This document shows, piece after piece, positions 28,919 to 36,950 of a stretch of 64,000 nucleotides of DNA. The position numbers were made by a program, and so were the translations under genes. Source of the stretch: Winogradskyella tangerina (GTDB lineage: Bacteria; Bacteroidota; Bacteroidia; Flavobacteriales; Flavobacteriaceae); NCBI RefSeq assembly GCF_003260205.1, contig NZ_QERF01000011.1:1-64000 (forward strand). Direction: 5' to 3'. Numbering within the stretch: the stretch's first letter is position 1; each line of letters starts with the position of its first letter. The notes beneath the pieces are model-generated. The model was given only the letters and a program-made list of their open reading frames with translations, made no database searches and had not been told where the DNA came from.

Positions 28919-29038
28919 CAGTCGCAGTCTCAGTTTTCAGTCTCAGTTTTCAGTCTCAGTTTTCAGTCTCAGTTTTCAGTCTCAGTTTTCAGTCTCAGTT
29001 TTCAGTCTCAGTTTTCAGTCTCAGTTTTCAGTCTCAGT
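28919..29038. repeat. 13-bp minisatellite, left side of the S23 gene
   Basis: Eight full copies of CAGTCTCAGTTTT in perfect register from 28925, with a truncated ninth and a leading CAGTCG. Each unit is two CAGT half-units of 6 and 7 bases. It fills most of the gap between folD and the S23 gene. Confidence 0.95.
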
Positions 29039-29056
29039 AATTAACAGTTTATGAAT

Positions 29057-29428
29057 TTAATGCACTTTGACTCCAAATTTCTTTGGATTGTTTTTCATGT
29101 AATTTATCAACTTACCAACTTCGTCTACCTGACTTGCTAAATTGTTATGTTCTTCTCTTGTTATGTAGTTACATTTAAGTGCAAAATCTAGCCATGTACT
29201 CGTCTCTGAATTTTCACTGTCTGAGTCTGAAAGCTTGCTTACAAAATGTTTTACATATTCTCTTTTTCTATAGGCTTCCGCAATATTTGCACACACAGAT
29301 CTTGAACTTCTTCTAATTTGGTCCGTCATTGAATAGGTTTCCTCCCTTGGGAAGGACTTTGAAATTTCATAAACAGCCATAGCCAAATCAAAACCTTTTT
29401 GGTAAGCCAATAAGTTTTTAAAATCCAT
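29057..29428 (-). CDS. Four-helix-bundle protein of the S23 / IVP family
   Basis: 123 residues, all helical. MDFKNLLAYQKGFDLAMAV, FPREETYSMTDQIRRSSRS and VCANIAEAYRKRE are the hallmarks of the four-helix-bundle family (TIGR02436), first known from proteins encoded in intervening sequences of 23S rRNA genes and related to Avd proteins of diversity-generating retroelements. Most chromosomal copies have no known function. It lies between ffh and folD on their strand and is flanked on both sides by 13-bp minisatellites in opposite orientation. No reverse transcriptase or rRNA gene is nearby. Confidence 0.93.
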   Translation of the reverse strand: MDFKNLLAYQKGFDLAMAVYEISKSFPREETYSMTDQIRRSSRSVCANIAEAYRKREYVKHFVSKLSDSDSENSETSTWLDFALKCNYITREEHNNLASQVDEVGKLINYMKNNPKKFGVKVH

Positions 29429-29488
29429 AACATTAAGTAATAACTATCGAGACTGGGGCGTCTTTTTAGATTAATTATGTAAACTAAT

Positions 29489-29549
29489 ACCACCTACTTT
29501 GACTGTCTACTGTAACTGCCTACTGACACTGCCTACTGTGACTGTCAAC
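29489..29549. repeat. 13-bp minisatellite, right side of the S23 gene
   Basis: Three clear 13-base units from 29502 (ACTGTCTACTGTA, ACTGCCTACTGAC, ACTGCCTACTGTG), a degenerate unit before and a partial one after, ending 2 bases from the ffh stop. On the minus strand the unit is CAGTAGGCAGTnn, again two CAGT half-units (7 and 6 bases), so it is inverted relative to the left array. Confidence 0.85.
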
Positions 29550-29551
29550 AT

Positions 29552-30883
29552 TTACCTCGGCATATTTTTCATCATCTGCATCATGCGTTTGCCGCCACCA
29601 CCTTGCATCATTTTCATCATTTTACTCATTTGGGTGAATTGCTTCAGTAACTGATTAACTTCTTGCACTGAAGTACCTGAGCCTTTTCCAATTCGCTTTT
29701 TACGACTAGCATTTATAATAGATGGATTAGAACGTTCGGCAGGTGTCATGGAATGTATAATTGCTTCAATTCCTTTGAAGGCATCGTCATCGATATCAAC
29801 ACCCTTCATCATTTTTCCGGCTCCGGGGATCATTCCGATTAAATCCTTCATATTACCCATTTTCTTGATCTGCTGAATTTGCTTCAAGAAGTCATCAAAA
29901 CCAAATTGATTCTTTGCAATTTTCTTCTGAAGTTTTCTAGCTTCTTCCTCATCAAATTGTTCTTGAGCTCTTTCAACAAGAGATACCACATCTCCCATGC
30001 CCAAAATACGATCAGCCATACGAGATGGATAGAACACATCGATAGCTTCCATCTTTTCGCCGGTACCGATAAACTTAATCGGTTTATTAACTACCGATTT
30101 AATTGAGATCGCTGCACCACCTCGAGTATCACCATCTAGCTTGGTAAGGATAACACCATCAAAATTTAAAATGTCGTTGAAGGCTTTCGCCGTGTTAACA
30201 GCATCCTGACCTGTCATTGAGTCCACTACGAATAGGGTTTCTTGCGGCTGAATGGCTTTATGGATATTAGATATCTCGGTCATCATGGCCTCATCAACAG
30301 CCAAACGACCCGCGGTATCTATTATCACCACGTTGTGTCCGTTAGCCTTTGCATGAGAAATACCTGCCTGCGCAATAGCAACAGGATCACTATTTCCTTT
30401 ATCACTGTAAACCTCAACATTGATCTGCTCACCCACTACGTGAAGCTGATCGATCGCCGCAGGACGATAAACGTCACAGGCAACTAATAGAGGTTTTTTA
30501 GTCTTTTTGTTTTTGAGATAATTGGCAAGCTTTCCAGAAAAAGTGGTTTTACCCGAACCCTGTAAACCCGACATTAAGATAACGCTTGGGTTGCCAGATA
30601 GGTTGACACCTTCGGCATCGCCGCCCATAAGCTCGGTTAGTTCGTCTTTAACGATCTTAACCATTAACTGACCTGGTTGTAAGGTCGTTAGTACATTCTG
30701 ACCTAAAGCTTTTTCCTTCACCTTATTGGTGAATTCCTTAGCAATTTTAAAATTAACATCGGCATCTAAAAGCGCACGTCTTACTTCTTTTAAAGTTTCA
30801 GCAACATTAACTTCCGTAATGCTACCGTGTCCTTTAAGAACGTGTAATGCTTTATCTAACTTTTCACTTAAATTATTGAACAT
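29552..30883 (-). CDS. ffh: Signal recognition particle protein Ffh
   Basis: The protein part of SRP, which binds signal sequences at the ribosome and delivers nascent chains to FtsY and Sec. 443 residues: N domain (MFNNLSEKLDKALHVLKGHG), G domain with GLQGSGKTTFSGKLA, DTAGRLAVDE, TKLDGDTRGG, and a C-terminal M domain (DFLKQIQQIKKMG, then a Met-rich KMMKMMQGGGGKRMMQMM end). It has its own promoter element (TAAATTTG at 30914-30907, minus). Confidence 0.97.
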   Translation of the reverse strand: MFNNLSEKLDKALHVLKGHGSITEVNVAETLKEVRRALLDADVNFKIAKEFTNKVKEKALGQNVLTTLQPGQLMVKIVKDELTELMGGDAEGVNLSGNPSVILMSGLQGSGKTTFSGKLANYLKNKKTKKPLLVACDVYRPAAIDQLHVVGEQINVEVYSDKGNSDPVAIAQAGISHAKANGHNVVIIDTAGRLAVDEAMMTEISNIHKAIQPQETLFVVDSMTGQDAVNTAKAFNDILNFDGVILTKLDGDTRGGAAISIKSVVNKPIKFIGTGEKMEAIDVFYPSRMADRILGMGDVVSLVERAQEQFDEEEARKLQKKIAKNQFGFDDFLKQIQQIKKMGNMKDLIGMIPGAGKMMKGVDIDDDAFKGIEAIIHSMTPAERSNPSIINASRKKRIGKGSGTSVQEVNQLLKQFTQMSKMMKMMQGGGGKRMMQMMKNMPR

Positions 30884-30906
30884 AATCTTTATCTCTTTAG
30901 AAGGTG

Positions 30907-30914
30907 CAAATTTA
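30907..30914 (-). promoter_or_regulatory. Promoter -7 element for ffh
   Basis: TAAATTTG on the minus strand, a perfect TAnnTTTG, 23 bases before the ffh ATG. Confidence 0.5.
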
Positions 30915-30989
30915 AGAATTTACAAGAGATAAACGAATAGCATATCTATAATTCTGCGCTGCTTTCATTGAGAATATTACAAAAGAAAA

Positions 30990-31013
30990 GAGCTGCCTAG
31001 CGGTTGGCAACTC
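30990..31013 (-). terminator. Terminator of the acidic lipoprotein gene
   Basis: Minus-strand stem GAGTTGCC / GGCAGCTC with one G-U pair and an 8-base loop, followed by TTTTCTTTT. It lies 54 bases past the gene stop. Confidence 0.75.
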
Positions 31014-31067
31014 CTCTCATCAACTTAAACTTACTAAAATTACTAACTTACTTAGCGGTTCTCTTTA

Positions 31068-33020
31068 TTAATCGCATTCTCTTTCGAGAACTAAAATATC
31101 GTCTCCTCGGTGCATTTCTAATCTGTTTTCTTCGCATTCAACGACTAGCCATTCACCAGTAATTGCCTGAATATTTGGCCCTGCAACATTGGTGAAGGTC
31201 ACAATTACACCATCCTCAGACTGTGAGGTCGTCCAGTTGGCTTCAATTTCTGTTTGATTGTTGTAAATGATTACGGATTGACTGTTCGGTTGGAAATCTA
31301 AGTTCCATTCCATTAAATTGTCGCTTCCGTTATAATTGACCGGAATCCAGATGCATTCGGTAAGGAATCCGTCAACATCTAATTCTGAACAATCGCCTTC
31401 ATTACAGTCTTCAATGATTAAAATTATCGGGAATACTTCAAACTGGTTACCAATCACCACTCTCGTGTAAACTATTGCTTCTAAGCCAACCATAGCATAA
31501 CTTTCCGGGTTTGCTATTGGGTTAATTCCGGCATCGGCATCTTGAATAGTTTCGTGGTAGGTCACCTCATCTGCACTTGGATTACAATTTGCAAATGCAA
31601 CGGTAAGATCAAAAGTATAAGGCCCATCAGTGCCATTATCGCATTGCTCAAGTACCGCATCAAAACTTGTGAAACAATCGAAATTATTACATTCTTCAGT
31701 TATGAGATAGATGGTAAAAATCTCGAAATTACCATTATCAGCTTCAATTCTTAGGAATACTTCACCTCCACTTGACCAATACGACTCCGTATTTACAATC
31801 GCATTAATATTGGTCTCAGCGTCTGCCTCTGTTACATGGAATGAAGGTGTGAAATTGTAAGCACAATCTGTTAAACCAATAGTATTCGCACTGAGATTAA
31901 ATTCGGCTTCGTTATTAGGACCTAAGCACGCTACGAGTTCATAATCACCGAAACAATCGAACACCTCGTCATCGTCATCATCATCGCAATTTTGCTCAAG
32001 CTCTATTGGGTAATCTTCACGATAGATCTCTAATTCATCTTCATCACAATCAATTAGCCATTCACCTCCCAAATCTTGTTCAAAAGCAGTTAATTCGAAT
32101 AAATTAAGCACTAAACCTTCGTCTGTTTCTGTTAAGCTCCATTCACCTCCAATGGCCGACGTCGTATCACCTTCTGTAATCGCCAAAGAACCGTCTTCAT
32201 AAAAGATAATCTGATAAATCTCAAAATCGTCGTATTCATCTTCAATATCCCAAGGACATTCAAGTAGTAATTCTAAAACCTGTTCTTCATCGCATTCTTC
32301 CTCTTCATCGTCATCATCATCACAATCTTCATCAGCCGCTGCTATTGCATCTGCCAATTCCTGATTAGAGTTTACTTCGAGCGTTTCACCATTGGCATAA
32401 ATTAGGGTCACTGGATAATTCAAACTAACAATTAATGCATTTTCATCATCTTCTAACTCATCTAAAAAGTTGTATAAAGCTTCATCATTCTCAATAACTA
32501 CAGTATCTACAATATTGAAGGTAGCATCGAAAATTGAAAACGTAATTGGATAAACAAAATCAACACATTCAATGATGTCGTCGTCATCTTCGTCGAGTTC
32601 GCATTCGTCAATAAATGTTTCTAATTGCTCTATATTTTCAATAACAATTTCTGTATAATCACTAAAAATAATGGTGATAGGAAATACAAAATCGAAGAAA
32701 TCTTCTTCATCTTCAAACTCATCAAAAAGATCTTCGAGTTCTTCAATATCGTCGAGTGTTTCAATCACAATTGTAGTATCACCGATAATAATAGTTACTG
32801 GTAATTCGATTGAAAAACAACTCGAATTGTCGAGAATATCGTCGTAGGCACCATAGTTGGCAGTGACATTATTCATAAATGTCGCAAGCGGTGAGTTGGG
32901 CTCTATAATTTCCTGTTCATCAGGGTCGACTACATCGACCTCTTCATTTAGACAGGACGTAAAAGTCAATAGGGCAAAAAAGGCGTAAAGTAATACGTGA
33001 TTGATTTTCGTTTTCATCAT
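31068..33020 (-). CDS. Very acidic repeat-containing lipoprotein
   Basis: 650 residues with a lipobox FTSC (Cys23). Layout: four repeats at about 69-105, 110-140, 154-190 and 198-233, each a [FY]P[IV]T beta-strand pair plus an acidic helix; poly-Asp/Glu runs near 144 and 234-242; a domain at about 247-350 (ECPWDIED, IGGEWSL, GGEWLIDC) that recurs at about 550-650 (ECIWIPVN, ITGEWLVVEC, LEMHRGDD); and between them two modules like those of the adhesin at 1-2557 (VTYHETIQDADAG). Probably surface-exposed. It is divergent from the ECF sigma/FecR/TonB operon, 96 bases away, and may be under its control. Function unknown. Confidence 0.85.
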   Translation of the reverse strand: MMKTKINHVLLYAFFALLTFTSCLNEEVDVVDPDEQEIIEPNSPLATFMNNVTANYGAYDDILDNSSCFSIELPVTIIIGDTTIVIETLDDIEELEDLFDEFEDEEDFFDFVFPITIIFSDYTEIVIENIEQLETFIDECELDEDDDDIIECVDFVYPITFSIFDATFNIVDTVVIENDEALYNFLDELEDDENALIVSLNYPVTLIYANGETLEVNSNQELADAIAAADEDCDDDDDEEEECDEEQVLELLLECPWDIEDEYDDFEIYQIIFYEDGSLAITEGDTTSAIGGEWSLTETDEGLVLNLFELTAFEQDLGGEWLIDCDEDELEIYREDYPIELEQNCDDDDDDEVFDCFGDYELVACLGPNNEAEFNLSANTIGLTDCAYNFTPSFHVTEADAETNINAIVNTESYWSSGGEVFLRIEADNGNFEIFTIYLITEECNNFDCFTSFDAVLEQCDNGTDGPYTFDLTVAFANCNPSADEVTYHETIQDADAGINPIANPESYAMVGLEAIVYTRVVIGNQFEVFPIILIIEDCNEGDCSELDVDGFLTECIWIPVNYNGSDNLMEWNLDFQPNSQSVIIYNNQTEIEANWTTSQSEDGVIVTFTNVAGPNIQAITGEWLVVECEENRLEMHRGDDILVLERECD

Positions 33021-33060
33021 TTTGGAGCTTTAGTATTTTATTATACAACAACTTCAGATT

Positions 33061-33080
33061 TATTTCTCCTACCTCACCCC
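33061..33080 (-). promoter_or_regulatory. GGTAGGA motif upstream of the acidic lipoprotein gene
   Basis: The minus strand reads GGGGTGAGGTAGGAGAAATA here, 41 bases or more before the lipoprotein ATG. The core GGTAGGA followed by A/T also occurs upstream of the FecR gene (33651-33660, plus). It may be a site read by the ECF sigma factor. Confidence 0.35.
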
Positions 33081-33116
33081 TTAAAAAATTTATTTATACT
33101 TTGTGAGGCATAAGCT

Positions 33117-33632
33117 ATGAACCAACCACTGCAAGACCATATCTGCAACGAGCAATTGTTTGAGCGTTTGTATAAAAAACACTCAAAGAATCTTCATGAT
33201 TTCTTGTATTACAAGTTCGGTGATCGCTTAAATCCTAGAGACAAGGTTCAAGATGCTTTTATAAAATTATGGCAAAATTGTGGTAAGATCGCCCCTGATA
33301 AAGCCAAAAGTTTTTTATTCACTACCGCAAATAATTTAATGCTAAATGCCGCAGCGCATCAAAAGGTAGTTTTAAAGTTTGAAAAGCTACCCCAAAAGAC
33401 AGCTACTAATCAGTCGCCAGAATTTATTCTTCAGGAAAAAGAATATCATAAGAAGCTACAAAATGCGCTTGCCAATTTAACTGAAGCCCAACGTGTTGCT
33501 TTTTTAATGAATAGAGTTGAAGGCAAACGATTTAAGGAAATTGCTGCAATTTTAGACATCTCGACGAAAGCAGTTGAAAAGCGAATTTATGGCGCCTTAA
33601 AAAAGTTACGTGAAGATATTGAAGGCCTCTAA
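33117..33632 (+). CDS. ECF-type RNA polymerase sigma-70 factor
   Basis: 171 residues. Region 2 is LHDFLYYKFGDRLNPRDKVQ, then DAFIKLW. Region 4 is LTEAQRVAFLMNRVEGKRFK, EIAAILDIS, KAVEKRIYGALKKLR. This is the FecI-like ECF group that in Bacteroidota is held by a FecR anti-sigma factor and switched on through a TonB receptor with an STN domain. The FecR gene follows at 33699 and the receptor at 34585. Confidence 0.94.
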   Translation: MNQPLQDHICNEQLFERLYKKHSKNLHDFLYYKFGDRLNPRDKVQDAFIKLWQNCGKIAPDKAKSFLFTTANNLMLNAAAHQKVVLKFEKLPQKTATNQSPEFILQEKEYHKKLQNALANLTEAQRVAFLMNRVEGKRFKEIAAILDISTKAVEKRIYGALKKLREDIEGL

Positions 33633-33650
33633 AAAATTAAAATATGATAT

Positions 33651-33660
33651 GGGGTAGGAA
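33651..33660 (+). promoter_or_regulatory. GGGGTAGGAA motif upstream of the FecR gene
   Basis: GGGGTAGGAA followed by a T-rich stretch, 39 bases before the FecR ATG. It shares GGTAGGA with the site upstream of the divergent acidic lipoprotein gene. Confidence 0.35.
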
Positions 33661-33698
33661 TTTTTACTGCTAAGCTGTTATATTATTGAAATAGAATT

Positions 33699-34592
33699 AT
33701 GAACAGAGATTCACTCATACAAAAATGGTTAGATAATAACCTGAGCCCAGAAGAGCGAAAAGCTTTTGAGCAGCTTGAGGATTACAATATTTTGATCCAA
33801 ATGCAAGAGACCTTGATGTCTTTTAAAGCTCCTGAGTTTTCTGTTGATAAGAATTATGAGGAATTAAAGCCTAAGCTTCAAATTAAAAAGAGTCAGCAGA
33901 ACTGGTTAAAACCATTACTAAGACTTGCTGCAGTCCTGGCGATTTGTTTCTCTGTGTATTATTACACAACAACACTCGATACTAAATTTGATACCCAAAT
34001 TGCAAACAGAACTGACATTGAATTGCCTGACAATTCTGAGGTGGTTTTGAACTCAAATTCATCGCTAGTTTTTAATGAAAGTAACTGGTCTAAAAACAGA
34101 ACGGTTACGTTAAATGGTGAAGCATTTTTTAAGGTTGCAAAAGGCGAAAAGTTCGATGTCGTTACAGAAAGTGGTACTGTTAGTGTGCTAGGCACACAAT
34201 TTAATGTGAAACAACGCATAAACTATTTTGAAGTTGTATGTTACGAAGGACTGGTTGGTGTAAAAACTAAAGAAGAGTATGTAAAACTCCACCCAGGAGA
34301 GAGCATAAAAATCATAGATGGGAAATTACTTGCTGATGAAAAAGAAACCGCTACGCAACCATCTTGGTTGCGTGGTGAAAGTAATTTTAAGGAAACACCT
34401 TTAAAGCACGTTATTGCTGAGCTCGAAAATTATTATAATCTTGATATTACTGTAGATGATGCCGATAAGATGCGAGTATTTACAGGTAGCTTCACCCATA
34501 AAAATCTAGATTTAGCATTGCAATCTATTACAATACCTTTAAATTTAAGCTATAGTAAGTCTGGAACTTCTATTGTATTAAAGCGTGAATAA
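33699..34592 (+). CDS. FecR-type anti-sigma factor (DUF4974)
   Basis: 297 residues. Cytoplasmic N-terminal part (1-80) including WLDNNLSPEERKAFEQL, one membrane segment (about 76-90, LLRLAAVLAICFSVYYY), a periplasmic FecR domain (about 105-215: DIELPDNSEVVLNSNSSLVF, LNGEAFFKVA, VLGTQFNV), and a DUF4974 domain (about 228-295: FKETPLKHVIAELENYYNLD). It should hold the upstream sigma factor until the TonB receptor signals through its STN domain. The receptor gene overlaps its 3' end by 8 bases. Confidence 0.94.
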   Translation: MNRDSLIQKWLDNNLSPEERKAFEQLEDYNILIQMQETLMSFKAPEFSVDKNYEELKPKLQIKKSQQNWLKPLLRLAAVLAICFSVYYYTTTLDTKFDTQIANRTDIELPDNSEVVLNSNSSLVFNESNWSKNRTVTLNGEAFFKVAKGEKFDVVTESGTVSVLGTQFNVKQRINYFEVVCYEGLVGVKTKEEYVKLHPGESIKIIDGKLLADEKETATQPSWLRGESNFKETPLKHVIAELENYYNLDITVDDADKMRVFTGSFTHKNLDLALQSITIPLNLSYSKSGTSIVLKRE

Positions 34593-36882
34593 ACTTTTAC
34601 ATCGATTAGTTTTATTTCTTTTTTTAACCACCTCGTTTAATTTAGCTCATAGCCAAAATGAGGGTCCACAACCGCTTGTTCTTATTCTTGAACAGATCGA
34701 AGATCATTACGATGTAAAATTCTCTTATGAGACTAAAACCATAAAAGATATATTTGTTTCACTTCCTAGTTTAGATCTTTCGATTGAAGATATGATCGGT
34801 GAACTTAGATTTCTTTCCCTTCTTGAATTTAAAATTTTAGATCGTCGTTTTATTGCCATTACAAAAAACTCAAAGTCTGTTCAACGGCTTGAAGAAGTTG
34901 TAGTGTTCAATTATTTAACCAAAGGTATTACTAAAACAAATACTGGCGCAGTTAATGTGCGGTCTAAAGCTTTTGATATTTTACCAGGTCTTATTGAACC
35001 CGACGTCCTTCAGATATTGCAAAATCTTCCTGGAATAATTAGTGTTGACGAACGCATTTCAAACTTAAATGTAAGAGGTGGAACTAATGATCAAAATCTA
35101 ATTCTCTATGAAGGGATAAGAATGTATCAGTCTGGTCATTTCTTCGGGCTCATTTCGGCCTTCAATCCGTATTTAACCAACGATATTAAAATCTCTAAAA
35201 ACGGAACCTCAGCGCTTTATGGTAATGGTGTTTCGAGTACTATTTCTATAACTAATAAAGATCGACTAGACCATCAATTTAATGGCGGAATTGGGTCTAA
35301 TTTGTTAAATGCTGATGGCTATGCTACCATCCCAATAAATAAAAAAATGGAGCTTCAATTGGCTGCCCGACGTTCTTTTACAGACCTTTGGTCGTCAACC
35401 ACCTATGATTCTTATTTCGACCGAATTTTCAGAGATTCGGAACTTAATATTTCGAACGATATTAATACAGTGATTGCTTTAGACGAACGTTTTTTATTCT
35501 ATGACTTGAATGCAAAGTTTCTGTATGATATTGATGATACATCGAAGCTTAGGGTTAGCTTCCTTAACATTTATAATGATCTTGATTATAATCAGATTTT
35601 TACCAATTCTGATAACGACATTCAGGAAACCCGAAGCGCACTAAATCAGATCAGTTTTGGAGCAAGTGCAAGCTATTCAAAAGTGTTTGAAAATGACATT
35701 AGAGCCTCTGCCCAAATCTATTATTCTAACTATGATCTCGATGCTCAAAACAACGACATCACTAACAATCAAAGCTTAATTCAGGAGAATAAAGTAGAAG
35801 ATTACGGTTTACGAGTAGACCTTTCAAAAACCATTGATAATAACACTGAACTGCGCGGTGGTTATCAGTTTAATGAAGTTGGAGTTACAGATTTTGAAGA
35901 TGTTACCAACCCTAATTTCACGAGTTTGATAAAAGAAATTATTAGAACGCACGCCATTTTTGCTGAAACAGAGCGATTTTCAAAATCGAGAAATACGTAT
36001 ATCAGACTTGGTGCAAGAATTAGCTATTTTGAAAAATTACAAGAACTTGTTATTGAACCTCGATTTGCCTTCAACCAGAAGTTTTCAAACGCCATACGAT
36101 TAGAAATATTAGGTGAATTGAAGAGTCAATCAATCACTCAGGTGACCGATCTTCAGCAAGATTTTTTCGGAATAGAAAAACGACGTTGGCAGTTGTCTAA
36201 TTTAGACGATGTACCACTTGTAAGAAGTCAACAAATTTCCATGGGTGTCAGCTATAATCAAAACAACTTATTGATTTCTCTTGAAGGCTACTACAAAAAT
36301 GTCGATGATATTACCGCTCAAAGTCAGGGCTTTCAAAATCAGTTTCAGTTTGTAAATGATATTGGTTCGTACACCGTGACTGGATTAGATTTTCTGGTGA
36401 ACAAACGCTTCAATAATTTCAGCACATGGTTAAGTTATACCTTGAGTAATAACAATTATAAGTTTGACACCTTAAATGGTAGTTCTGCATTTCCGAATAC
36501 CGTAGACCTTACCCATGTTGCTAATGCATCATTAACATATAGTCTCAATAGTTTTAAGGTTGGACTAGGGATTAATTGGCATTCAGGCAGAGCATATACT
36601 GAGCCATCAGAATTACAAATCGACAACAATCCTTTTATTGAATACGACGATCCGAATAACGCTAGATTACCCGATTATTTTAGAACTGATATTTCGGCGA
36701 TATATAAGTTCAAATTATCTCATGGAGTTAGGGCTGAAGCTGGTGCATCGATCTGGAATGTATTCGATAGGTCTAATATCATCAATCGCTTTTATGCCTT
36801 AGATGCTGATGACAATATAGTTGAAGTTAATAACCGTTCATTGCGGTTTACGCCTAACTTCAGTTTGAGAATACAATTTTAG
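34585..36882 (+). CDS. TonB-dependent receptor with STN signalling domain
   Basis: 765 residues, GTG start overlapping the fecR-like stop by 8 bases. Signal peptide to about AHSQ, then an STN domain (about 32-95, LEQIEDHYDVKFSYETKTIK), a TonB-box-like LEEVVVFNY, a plug (VLQILQNLPGIISVDE, LNVRGGTNDQNLILYEGIRM) and a 22-strand-type barrel ending in FSLRIQF. The carboxypeptidase-regulatory domain often seen in such receptors is absent. With the sigma and FecR genes it forms a trans-envelope signalling set. The ligand is unknown; there is no SusD partner. Confidence 0.94.
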   Translation: MNKLLHRLVLFLFLTTSFNLAHSQNEGPQPLVLILEQIEDHYDVKFSYETKTIKDIFVSLPSLDLSIEDMIGELRFLSLLEFKILDRRFIAITKNSKSVQRLEEVVVFNYLTKGITKTNTGAVNVRSKAFDILPGLIEPDVLQILQNLPGIISVDERISNLNVRGGTNDQNLILYEGIRMYQSGHFFGLISAFNPYLTNDIKISKNGTSALYGNGVSSTISITNKDRLDHQFNGGIGSNLLNADGYATIPINKKMELQLAARRSFTDLWSSTTYDSYFDRIFRDSELNISNDINTVIALDERFLFYDLNAKFLYDIDDTSKLRVSFLNIYNDLDYNQIFTNSDNDIQETRSALNQISFGASASYSKVFENDIRASAQIYYSNYDLDAQNNDITNNQSLIQENKVEDYGLRVDLSKTIDNNTELRGGYQFNEVGVTDFEDVTNPNFTSLIKEIIRTHAIFAETERFSKSRNTYIRLGARISYFEKLQELVIEPRFAFNQKFSNAIRLEILGELKSQSITQVTDLQQDFFGIEKRRWQLSNLDDVPLVRSQQISMGVSYNQNNLLISLEGYYKNVDDITAQSQGFQNQFQFVNDIGSYTVTGLDFLVNKRFNNFSTWLSYTLSNNNYKFDTLNGSSAFPNTVDLTHVANASLTYSLNSFKVGLGINWHSGRAYTEPSELQIDNNPFIEYDDPNNARLPDYFRTDISAIYKFKLSHGVRAEAGASIWNVFDRSNIINRFYALDADDNIVEVNNRSLRFTPNFSLRIQF

Positions 36883-36950
36883 TTATTACTTTTAGTCAAC
36901 GTTTAACTAACTCTATTCCAATCAAAACTTTAAAGGCACTCATAGTTGTT

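Noticed and set aside
28919..29549. CRISPR array
   Set aside because: The units are contiguous 13-mers without unique spacers of constant length, and no cas gene is present. They are minisatellites.
28919..29549. Diversity-generating retroelement, because of the Avd-like S23 protein
   Set aside because: No reverse transcriptase, no template/variable repeat pair and no C-type lectin target gene in the window.
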